This document shows, piece by piece, positions 1-4,439 of a stretch of DNA of 5,248 bases (position 1 is its first letter; each line of letters begins with the position of its first letter). A model generated the notes under the pieces. That model worked only from the letters and a program-made list of their open reading frames with translations. It did no database searches and had not been told where the DNA came from. This DNA is from Fibrobacter sp. UBA4375. GTDB lineage: Bacteria > Fibrobacterota > Fibrobacteria > Fibrobacterales > Fibrobacteraceae. The position numbers and the translations under genes were made by a program. The DNA is taken from NCBI GenBank assembly GCA_002391195.1, contig DGRZ01000052.1, forward strand, positions 1,144 through 6,391, written 5' to 3'.

Positions 1-520
1 CGGTGAACTTGATGCGGCGAGTCTTGAGCGGGCTCATGGCGAGCGTCTGGGTAGCCAAAACGTCGGCCACCTGGCTCGTGCCGATACCGAATGCGATTGC
101 GCCGAATGCACCGTGGGTTGCCGTGTGAGAGTCGCCGCAGGCAACGGTCATGCCCGGCTGGGTCACGCCTTCTTCGGGGCCCACGATGTGGATCACGCCC
201 TGTTCGCAGGTGCTGGGGCCAAAGAACTTGATGCCGTTAGACTTGGTGTTGTTTTCAATGTGGGAGAACATCTCTTCGGAAATGCCGTCCTTAAGCGGGC
301 GGTTGCGTTCCGGGAACGTGGTCGGAATAATGTGGTCCACCGTGGCGAAAGTGCGTTCCGGGAACAGAACCTTCTGGCCTTCTTCGCGGAGCTGCGCAAA
401 AGCCTGCGGGCTCGTGACTTCGTGGCAGAGGTGGAGCCCGATAAAGAGCTGGCACTGGCCGCTCGGGAGCTTAGCTACCGTGTGGCTTTCGAAAATTTTC
501 TGATAGAGTGATTTTCCCAT
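1..520 (-). CDS. leuC: 3-isopropylmalate dehydratase large subunit LeuC (N-terminal part, cut by window edge)
   Basis: LeuC with LeuD isomerises 2-isopropylmalate to 3-isopropylmalate in leucine biosynthesis in the cytoplasm. It belongs to the aconitase family with a [4Fe-4S] cluster. The reverse strand reads from ATG at 520-518 through 173 uninterrupted codons to the window edge. Recognisable LeuC blocks are HEVTSPQAF (33-41), FATVDH (58-63), the GPEEGVTQPGMT stretch (114-125), CGDSHTATHGAFG (128-140) and FGIGTSQVADVLATQTL (144-160). These match the start of the bacterial type of about 465 residues, so roughly the first 37% is present and the later cluster-binding cysteines are outside. A weak purine-rich ribosome site (AAAAGAGA, 535-528) lies 7 bases before the ATG. 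A promoter box sits 37 bases upstream. The next upstream gene is divergent, so leuC probably starts its own transcript. Whether leuD follows cannot be seen. The paralogous homoaconitase or methylmalate dehydratase families are less likely alternatives. Confidence 0.95.
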   Translation of the reverse strand, partial: MGKSLYQKIFESHTVAKLPSGQCQLFIGLHLCHEVTSPQAFAQLREEGQKVLFPERTFATVDHIIPTTFPERNRPLKDGISEEMFSHIENNTKSNGIKFFGPSTCEQGVIHIVGPEEGVTQPGMTVACGDSHTATHGAFGAIAFGIGTSQVADVLATQTLAMSPLKTRRIKFT

Positions 521-557
521 AGATTTGTCTCTTTTGAGTTTGATTTATTGCGGGCAC

Positions 558-572
558 AAATATAGAAAAAAA
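558..572 (-). promoter_or_regulatory. Putative leuC promoter (T7-C-TATATTTG)
   Basis: Read on the minus strand, seven T (572-566) and a C are followed by TATATTT (564-558) and a G. This fits the TAnnTTTG -7 box known for Bacteroidota sigma factor promoters. The box ends 37 bases before the leuC ATG, which would give a leader of about 30 bases. Similar boxes precede thiG and, with one change, ung. No clear -33 element is seen; that position is taken up by a run of ten C. The call rests on motif recurrence only. Confidence 0.55.
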
Positions 573-593
573 GGGGGGGGGGATGCCTCCCCC
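573..593 (-). terminator. Possible minus-strand terminator hairpin with C10/T7 tract upstream of leuC
   Basis: On the minus strand GGGGGA (593-588) can pair with TCCCCC (583-578) around the loop GGCA. Five more C (577-573) and seven T (572-566) follow. The G-rich stem and T-tract resemble an intrinsic terminator, although the extra C residues separate stem and T-run. Leftward transcripts from ung would reach it after crossing the toxin-antitoxin genes in antisense. It directly abuts the leuC promoter box, so it may shield leuC from read-through. A homopolymer this long may also vary in length. Confidence 0.35.
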
Positions 594-670
594 TGGTTCG
601 CACTCCGTCGCTCTCCACCCCCTCTGCGGGGACACCCCGCAACGCCCCGTCACCCGCTTGGGGAATCTTC
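594..670. other. GC-rich intergenic segment with a perfect 7-bp hairpin
   Basis: This noncoding stretch between the divergent leuC and antitoxin genes is strongly GC-rich and changes abruptly to an AT-rich promoter near 671. It contains TGCGGGG (625-631) and CCCCGCA (635-641), a perfect 7-bp inverted repeat around ACA. Open frames across it show no protein family signal and no ribosome site. The composition would suit a dispersed intergenic repeat or structured transcript leader, but a single copy in this window cannot show that. Confidence 0.3.
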
Positions 671-714
671 TTTGTTTTCTAAAAAATTTACTTAATATTC
701 TTCTTAAAATTTTG

Positions 715-721
715 TATATTT
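715..721 (+). promoter_or_regulatory. Putative promoter box (TATATTT) of the toxin-antitoxin operon
   Basis: TATATTT lies at the end of a very AT-rich stretch (about 675-721) and 16 bases before the antitoxin ATG. If it is the -10/-7 element, transcription would begin around 727-729. The AGGAGG ribosome site would then lie at the very 5' end of the mRNA. CTTAA is repeated at 691-695 and 703-707, and AAAATTTT (706-713) is palindromic. Either could be part of an operator, since antitoxins of this family usually repress their own promoter. The operator role is inference. Confidence 0.45.
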
Positions 722-726
722 ATGGC

Positions 727-732
727 AGGAGG
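727..732 (+). promoter_or_regulatory. Strong ribosome binding site of the antitoxin gene
   Basis: A full AGGAGG stands 5 bases before the ATG at 738 and decides that start. An out-of-frame ATG at 722 lies upstream of this site and opens only a short frame, so it is not used here. Confidence 0.8.
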
Positions 733-737
733 TTCCC

Positions 738-983
738 ATGCCCTGTATTCTGCCTGTTTCTGATTTGCGAAACTACAACGAAGTCCTTAAGAATGTTTCC
801 AAGGACACTCCCGTTTACTTGACCAAGAACGGCAGGGGTTGCTATGTGGTTGTGGACATCAAGGAATACGAGCGGATGGTAGCCGAACTGGAACTGCAAC
901 ACGCCCTCGCCGAGGGTGAGAACTCCGCCAAAAAGAAGGGCTGGTTGTCTGTCGCCGACATCCGCAAGAAATACGAGGTCTAG
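738..983 (+). CDS. Type II antitoxin, Phd/YefM family
   Basis: The 81-residue product is expected to bind and neutralise the toxin encoded next and to repress the operon promoter. The N-terminal half shows the Phd/YefM DNA-binding fold pattern: PVSDLRNYNEVLKNV (6-20), then TPVYLTKNGRGCYVVVDIKEYE (24-45). The NGRG turn and the V-DIKEYE strand-helix are typical. The C-terminal half (about 46-81) is charged and helical, with AEGENSAKKKGWLSVADIRKK-like content, as expected for the toxin-binding tail. AGGAGG lies 5 bases upstream. The stop TAG (981-983) directly abuts the toxin ATG, implying coupled translation. Family and role are well supported by sequence pattern and gene order. Activity is not shown, and the specific subfamily name is left open. 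Confidence 0.9.
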   Translation: MPCILPVSDLRNYNEVLKNVSKDTPVYLTKNGRGCYVVVDIKEYERMVAELELQHALAEGENSAKKKGWLSVADIRKKYEV

Positions 984-1316
984 ATGGCGGAAATCGTATT
1001 TTCGCCCAAGGCGGGCGAAGACCTGGACGGCATAAAAGAATACATCGAAACGGAATTAAAAAGTCCTGTTGCGGCAAACAACAGGGTGCTTGAAATTCTT
1101 GACGCTATCGGCGAATTGGCCCGTTTCCCTAGGCTTGGGCCGTCTTTGCAGGAGAAATTTTCTTCATTGGGGCAATACCGTTATTTGACGGTTGCAGGCA
1201 ATATCGTTTTTTACAGGATAGAAAAGGAAAAGGTTTTGATAGTCCGAATCCTCGGTGCTAGGACTGACTACATCAAGACTCTTGAATTGGGTTTTACTTC
1301 ACCGACCAGTCGATAG
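984..1316 (+). CDS. Type II toxin, RelE/ParE superfamily
   Basis: The product of 110 residues resembles RelE/ParE-fold toxins, which cleave ribosome-bound mRNA (RelE-like) or poison gyrase (ParE-like). Visible signatures are the opening strand and helix FSPKAGEDLDGIKEYI (6-21), the FPRLGPSL turn (48-55), YRYLTVAGNIVFYRIE (65-80) and the final strand VLIVRILGARTDYIKTL (84-100) with Arg88 and Arg93. Which toxic activity applies cannot be decided from sequence. The ATG follows the antitoxin stop with no gap, and no separate ribosome site is evident, so translation is probably coupled. The family usually ends soon after the DY helix. Here about eight further residues (GFTSPTSR) run into the 3' end of ung on the other strand. 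That tail may be a read-through extension of an older, shorter gene. Confidence 0.88.
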   Translation: MAEIVFSPKAGEDLDGIKEYIETELKSPVAANNRVLEILDAIGELARFPRLGPSLQEKFSSLGQYRYLTVAGNIVFYRIEKEKVLIVRILGARTDYIKTLELGFTSPTSR

Positions 1317-1968
1317 GCTCGATTCCCTTGCTTACAAGGAATGCGTTTGTCTTGCTGAAATGCTTGCAGCCGAAAAATCCCCGGTAGGCCGAAAGTGGGC
1401 TCGGGTGTGGGGCGGTGAGGATCAGGTGCCCGCGGTTTGGCGCCACCAGGGCCTGTTTCTTGATAGCGAAACTGCCCCAGAGCAAGAACACCAGGTTTTC
1501 CCGCACCTGCGAGAGCCTCTGGATGATGGTGTCGGTAAAGGTCTGCCAGCCGATTCCCGCATGGCTTGCCGCCTGGTGGGCCCGCACCGTCAGGGAGGCG
1601 TTCAGGAGCAAGATGCCCTGGTGGGCCCAGCTTTCCAGGTTCCCATGTTGCGGGGGCGTGATGCCAAGGTCGTCGTGGAGTTCCTGGAAGATATTGATGA
1701 GGGAGGGGGGCGGGTCGATTCCGTTGGGCACCGAGAAGCAGAGTCCGTGGGCCTGCCCGGGATTGTGGTAGGGGTCCTGCCCGATGATGACCGCCTTAAC
1801 CTTTTCTACAGGGCAAAAGTCCAGGGCCGCAAAGATTTTCGGCCCTGGCGGGTATATCACGTGGTGTTCCGCCTTCTCCTTCAGGAGGGTTTCCTTTATT
1901 TTCTGGAAATAGGGCTGCTCGAACTGGTCGCCCAGGAGTTTCAGCCAGGATTCTTCCAACTTGACCAT
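1294..1968 (-). CDS. ung: Uracil-DNA glycosylase, family 1
   Basis: Ung removes uracil from DNA, the first step of base excision repair after cytosine deamination or dUTP incorporation. The 224-residue protein is full length for the family (E. coli Ung is 229). The catalytic motif GQDPYH is at 63-68 with the water-activating Asp65 and Tyr67. Phe78 in LCFSVP is the uracil-stacking residue, LLLNASLTV (120-128) carries the uracil-reading Asn123, and HPSPLSAYRGFFGCKHF (188-204) supplies the catalytic His188 and the DNA-intercalating Leu192. All key residues are present. The only methionine near the N-terminus is at 1968, and the family's QPYF segment (18-21) follows at the expected distance. No Shine-Dalgarno site precedes it. 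Its last 23 bases overlap the toxin gene in convergent orientation. It is divergent from the histidine kinase gene and appears to be monocistronic. Confidence 0.97.
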   Translation of the reverse strand: MVKLEESWLKLLGDQFEQPYFQKIKETLLKEKAEHHVIYPPGPKIFAALDFCPVEKVKAVIIGQDPYHNPGQAHGLCFSVPNGIDPPPSLINIFQELHDDLGITPPQHGNLESWAHQGILLLNASLTVRAHQAASHAGIGWQTFTDTIIQRLSQVRENLVFLLWGSFAIKKQALVAPNRGHLILTAPHPSPLSAYRGFFGCKHFSKTNAFLVSKGIEPIDWSVK

Positions 1969-1977
1969 AGTGCCCAG

Positions 1978-1990
1978 AAATTAGAAAAAA
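1978..1990 (-). promoter_or_regulatory. Putative ung promoter (T6-C-TAATTT)
   Basis: On the minus strand six T (1990-1985) and C are followed by TAATTT (1983-1978), a one-base variant of the boxes before leuC and thiG. The box ends only 9 bases before the ung ATG. A start site about 7 bases downstream would leave an almost leaderless mRNA, which agrees with the missing ribosome site. The true promoter could instead lie further upstream in the 77-base divergent gap. Confidence 0.4.
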
Positions 1991-2017
1991 CGGCCCGCCC
2001 ATATTTTTTGAATTCGT

Positions 2018-2024
2018 TATATTT
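2018..2024 (+). promoter_or_regulatory. Putative promoter box (TATATTT) of the hybrid kinase gene
   Basis: TATATTT stands 21 bases before the kinase ATG and shares the divergent gap with the ung promoter. A start near 2030 would give a leader of about 15 bases that still includes the TAAGG ribosome site (2034-2038). Confidence 0.5.
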
Positions 2025-2045
2025 AAGTTCAGTTAAGGTTGTTGT

Positions 2046-3539
2046 ATGGAAAATCTGCCTTTGATTCTTGTTTACGCCGGAAGCGCCCTGATGCTTCTCA
2101 ACATTGTCCGTTACATTTTGCTGGAACGGGTTGTCCTCAGGTCGAACTACTGGGACAAGGGCCGTGGCCCTCTCCACATTCCCCTGGCGCTGTTGGTGCT
2201 GTTCCTTCTGGGGTACCTGGCGGTTGGCTACGTGGGGACTTCCGACAACGTGGTCCCATCCATCCTCTTCGGGGGTAGTCTTTTTGTTTTCTTGATTCTT
2301 TCCTTGATGAAGATTATCCTCAAGAAAGTGGAAGAAGGGGAAGAACGCATCGGGGCTGTCCACAAGGACTTGAACGCAGAAAAGAAGGAACACGAGGCCA
2401 AGTCCGCATTCCTTTCTAACATCGGTCACGATATCCGTACCCCCATGAACGAAATCATGGGCTGTGTCGCCCTTTGCAAAAAGGAAGACGCCACCTTGCC
2501 CGAAATCAGGGAGAATGCAGCGAAGATTGAACGTTCCTGCCAGCACCTGCTGTCGCTGGTGAACGACGTGCTGGAAATGAGCCGCCTGGAAAGCGGTAAA
2601 ATCGAGACGGAAGAGTCCGCCCTGGACTTAAGGGAAATGGTGGCTGGCTGGCATGAAACATTTGCGCCTCGGATGCAAGAGAAGAACATCGACTTCACCG
2701 TGGACTGCAGCGGCGTAAAAGACCCGCTGGTCCTTTGTTCCCGCCAGGGCTTTAACCGGGTCGTCATGAACCTCTTGAGCAACGCCTGCAAGTTTACGCC
2801 CGACGGGGGAGCGGTGTCCCTGAGACTTTCCGAGATGCCTTCGGAAAGGGAGGGCTTTGGCCTGTACGAATTGCGGGTGAAGGACAACGGAATCGGCATG
2901 ACCGAAAGCCTTGCGAGCCGCCTGTTCGACGCCTTTGAAATGGAGCGCTCCTCCTCGTTGAGCGGCGTCCAGGGCGTGGGCCTTGGAATGGCAATCACCA
3001 AGCGCATCGTGGACCAGATGGACGGAAAAATCCAGGTGCAGAGCCAGTCCGGAAAGGGTACGGAGTTCGTGGTGACGCTTCCCATGCGCCTCCAGTCGGC
3101 CATGCAGACCCAGTGGGGCTCCGACTTGCCGAACTGCCCGGTGAACTTTGCCGGCAAGCGGGTCCTTTTGGTAGAGGACATGGCCGTCAATCGCGAAGTG
3201 ACCGGTTTGATCCTGAAAAACATGGGCTTCGAGGTGGAATTTGCGGCAAATGGCGAGGAGGGCGTTTACAAGCTGTCCAGCGCCCATCCCGGCTACTACG
3301 ACATGATCCTGATGGATATCCAGATGCCCGTCATGGACGGTTACGAGGCCACCCGCCGGATCCGCCGTCTCGGCAATGTGGAACAGGCATACGTCCCCAT
3401 CGTGGCCATGACGGCCAATGCCTTTAGCGCAGATATAGAAAAGGCCATGGAGGCGGGAATGAACGCCTACGTGGCCAAGCCTATCGATGTAGCGGTTCTT
3501 GAAAAGACCCTGGCGGGATTTTTCGGGAAAAAGGTCTAG
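2046..3539 (+). CDS. Membrane-bound hybrid sensor histidine kinase/response regulator
   Basis: This 497-residue protein should autophosphorylate on histidine with ATP and pass phosphate to its own receiver domain. Three hydrophobic segments are visible (about 4-26, 44-63 and 69-92). The basic loop 28-40 suggests an outside N-terminus and a cytoplasmic catalytic part. A charged, coiled-coil-like helix (93-120) leads into HisKA with the H-box NIGHDIRTPMN (phosphoacceptor His128). The HATPase domain has the N-box MNLLSNACKF (241-250), G1 DNGIGM (280-285), F-box LFDAFE (293-298) and G2 GVGLGM (310-315). The receiver (about 371-494) has the acidic pair Glu377/Asp378, phosphoacceptor Asp424 in MDIQMPVMDG, Thr456 and Lys478. 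All catalytic residues are intact. No PAS, periplasmic sensor, HPt or DNA-binding output domain is present, so signal and partner are unknown. TAAGG lies 7 bases before the ATG. Its stop overlaps the thiG stop. Confidence 0.93.
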   Translation: MENLPLILVYAGSALMLLNIVRYILLERVVLRSNYWDKGRGPLHIPLALLVLFLLGYLAVGYVGTSDNVVPSILFGGSLFVFLILSLMKIILKKVEEGEERIGAVHKDLNAEKKEHEAKSAFLSNIGHDIRTPMNEIMGCVALCKKEDATLPEIRENAAKIERSCQHLLSLVNDVLEMSRLESGKIETEESALDLREMVAGWHETFAPRMQEKNIDFTVDCSGVKDPLVLCSRQGFNRVVMNLLSNACKFTPDGGAVSLRLSEMPSEREGFGLYELRVKDNGIGMTESLASRLFDAFEMERSSSLSGVQGVGLGMAITKRIVDQMDGKIQVQSQSGKGTEFVVTLPMRLQSAMQTQWGSDLPNCPVNFAGKRVLLVEDMAVNREVTGLILKNMGFEVEFAANGEEGVYKLSSAHPGYYDMILMDIQMPVMDGYEATRRIRRLGNVEQAYVPIVAMTANAFSADIEKAMEAGMNAYVAKPIDVAVLEKTLAGFFGKKV

Positions 3540-4318
3540 TCCCGCAAGAATCCGGTGAGCGGGTCGGAGGCGGAAGCCCCGCGCGTGAGCACGCGCCCAA
3601 GGCCTGCCAGGTAGGCCTTGCGACCCGCCTCTATCGCAAGCTTGAAACTTTCCGCCATGAGCGTCAGGTCGCCTGCCGTCGCGAGGGCGGTATTCGCCAT
3701 GATGGCCGCTGCCCCCATCTCCATGGCGGCACAGGCTTCGGAGGGCTTTCCGATACCCGCGTCCACGATGATGGGCAAGTCGATTTCGTCAATCAGGATC
3801 TGGATGAATTCCCGGGTAGAAAGGCCCTTGTTGGACCCGATGGGGGCGGCAAGTGGCATGACTGCTGCAGCCCCTGCGTTCACCAGGTCCCTTGCCACGT
3901 TCAGGTCCGGGTACATGTAGGGCATCACCACGAAACCTTCCTTTGCCAAAGTCTCCGTAGCTTTTACCGTCTCGTAGTTGTCGGGCAGCAGGTACTTGGT
4001 GTCCCGCATGATTTCGATTTTCACGAAGTCGCCGCAACCAAGTTCACGGGAAAGCCGTGCGATACGCACCGCCTCGTCGGCATTCCGCGCACCCGAGGTG
4101 TTGGGGAGCAGCGTCACTCCCTTGGGAATGTAGTCCAGAATGTTCTCGTGGTCCTTGGTGTTTGCCCGGCGCACGGCGAGAGTCACTATCTGCGCTCCCG
4201 CGTCACGTACCGCAGCCTCGATGAGCTTCAGCGAATACTTGCCGGAACCAAGAATGAAACGAGATGTAAATTCGTGACCGCCGATAACGAGAGAATCTTT
4301 AACCTGAGAGTCTGCCAT
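3536..4318 (-). CDS. thiG: Thiazole synthase ThiG
   Basis: ThiG condenses 1-deoxy-D-xylulose 5-phosphate, dehydroglycine and the sulfur of ThiS thiocarboxylate to form the thiazole phosphate of thiamine. It is a cytoplasmic TIM-barrel enzyme. The 260-residue protein is of normal length. Motifs include FILGSGKY (21-28), TLAVRRAN (46-53), LLPNTSGARNADEAVRIAR (70-88), VKIEIMRD (99-106) with the Schiff-base Lys100 and Glu102, LLPD (110-113), MPLAAPIGSNKGL (154-166), PIIVDAGIGKPSEA (182-195) with Asp186, and ANTALATA (208-215). The C-terminus ends PLTGFLRD, as is usual. AAGAAGG (4329-4323) lies 4 bases before the ATG. It has its own promoter box and is flanked by unrelated genes, with no thiS, thiF, thiH, thiO or thiC beside it. 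No thiamine riboswitch is visible upstream. The partner genes must be elsewhere if the pathway is complete. Confidence 0.96.
   Translation of the reverse strand: MADSQVKDSLVIGGHEFTSRFILGSGKYSLKLIEAAVRDAGAQIVTLAVRRANTKDHENILDYIPKGVTLLPNTSGARNADEAVRIARLSRELGCGDFVKIEIMRDTKYLLPDNYETVKATETLAKEGFVVMPYMYPDLNVARDLVNAGAAAVMPLAAPIGSNKGLSTREFIQILIDEIDLPIIVDAGIGKPSEACAAMEMGAAAIMANTALATAGDLTLMAESFKLAIEAGRKAYLAGLGRVLTRGASASDPLTGFLRD
3581..3620 (+). other. Two adjacent strong inverted repeats inside the thiG 3' end
   Basis: GCGCGT/ACGCGC pair around GAGC (3581-3596). CAAGGCCT/AGGCCTTG pair as eight perfect base pairs around a seven-base loop (3598-3620). They lie 42-81 bases beyond the kinase stop and within the thiG codons for residues about 233-246. 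As no spacer exists between the two convergent genes, these stems could stop or stabilise the kinase mRNA. No T-run follows them, so an intrinsic terminator is not shown, and they may simply reflect codon content. Confidence 0.35.
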
Positions 4319-4339
4319 AAAGCCTTCTTGTTGTGGCGG

Positions 4340-4351
4340 AATATAGAAAAA
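4340..4351 (-). promoter_or_regulatory. Putative thiG promoter (T5-C-TATATT)
   Basis: On the minus strand five T (4351-4347) and C are followed by TATATT (4345-4340), 21 bases before the thiG ATG. The arrangement is the same as before leuC. A start near 4333 would give a leader of about 14 bases that includes AAGAAGG. This leaves no room for a riboswitch. Confidence 0.5.
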
Positions 4352-4374
4352 TCCGCCCGAAGTTCGGACGGATT
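4347..4374 (-). terminator. Intrinsic terminator-like hairpin after ilvBN, fused to the thiG promoter
   Basis: On the minus strand AATCCG (4374-4369) pairs with CGGATT (4355-4350), and CCGAA with TTCGG inside it, separated by one mismatch (4368/4356). The closing arm runs into five T (4351-4347). This is a plausible terminator for leftward ilvBN transcription. The same T-run is the left part of the thiG promoter motif, so the two signals overlap physically. Confidence 0.55.
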
Positions 4375-4385
4375 CTTTCGTGAAT

Positions 4386-4418
4386 GAATTCCGAAATCCG
4401 AATTCCGGATTCCGAATT
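4386..4418 (-). repeat. Tandem heptamer repeat (AATTCGG, 4.7 copies)
   Basis: Read on the minus strand the 33 bases are AATTCGG (4418-4412), AATCCGG (4411-4405), AATTCGG (4404-4398), ATTTCGG (4397-4391) and AATTC (4390-4386). Two units are identical, two differ from them by one base each, and the last is partial. Neighbouring units also form the inverted repeat AATCCG/CGGATT (4396-4401 with 4407-4412). The array lies in the gap between ilvN and thiG and encodes nothing recognisable. Confidence 0.75.
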
Positions 4419-4420
4419 GT

Positions 4421-4439
4421 GCGAGAGCTTTGCTCTCGC
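4421..4439 (-). terminator. Perfect 8-bp hairpin directly after the ilvN stop codon
   Basis: GCGAGAGC (4421-4428) and GCTCTCGC (4432-4439) form a perfect stem with a three-base loop. The stem begins at the base next to the ilvN TAA (4442-4440). No T-run follows on the minus strand, where the heptamer repeat begins. It is either a stem that protects the 3' end or part of a compound terminator with the hairpin at 4350-4374. Confidence 0.5.

Noticed and set aside
113..511. Plus-strand frames of 132 and 117 codons
   Set aside because: They lie opposite the well-conserved leuC coding region and show no family pattern.
722..763. ATG at 722 as a start or upstream leader peptide
   Set aside because: It precedes the AGGAGG rather than following it and opens about 13 codons out of frame.
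583..822. Small plus-strand frame of 79 codons in the leuC-antitoxin gap
   Set aside because: It has no ribosome site, low-complexity proline-rich start, and overlaps the antitoxin in another frame.
1255..2064. Long open frame of 269 codons on the plus strand
   Set aside because: It is the antisense of ung, which has all catalytic motifs. The frame has no ribosome site and no family signal.
1941..2546. Minus-strand open frame of 201 codons across the ung-kinase gap
   Set aside because: It spans two real promoters and the antisense of the kinase membrane region, with no domain signal.
2426..3287. Two minus-strand open frames (265 and 219 codons) under the kinase gene
   Set aside because: They are antisense shadows of HisKA, HATPase and receiver coding sequence, rich in Arg/Ser or His/Ala as shadows usually are.
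4292..4310. CTGAGAG resembling part of a thiamine riboswitch near thiG
   Set aside because: It is on the plus strand inside the thiG coding region. The other conserved riboswitch parts are missing and the orientation is wrong.
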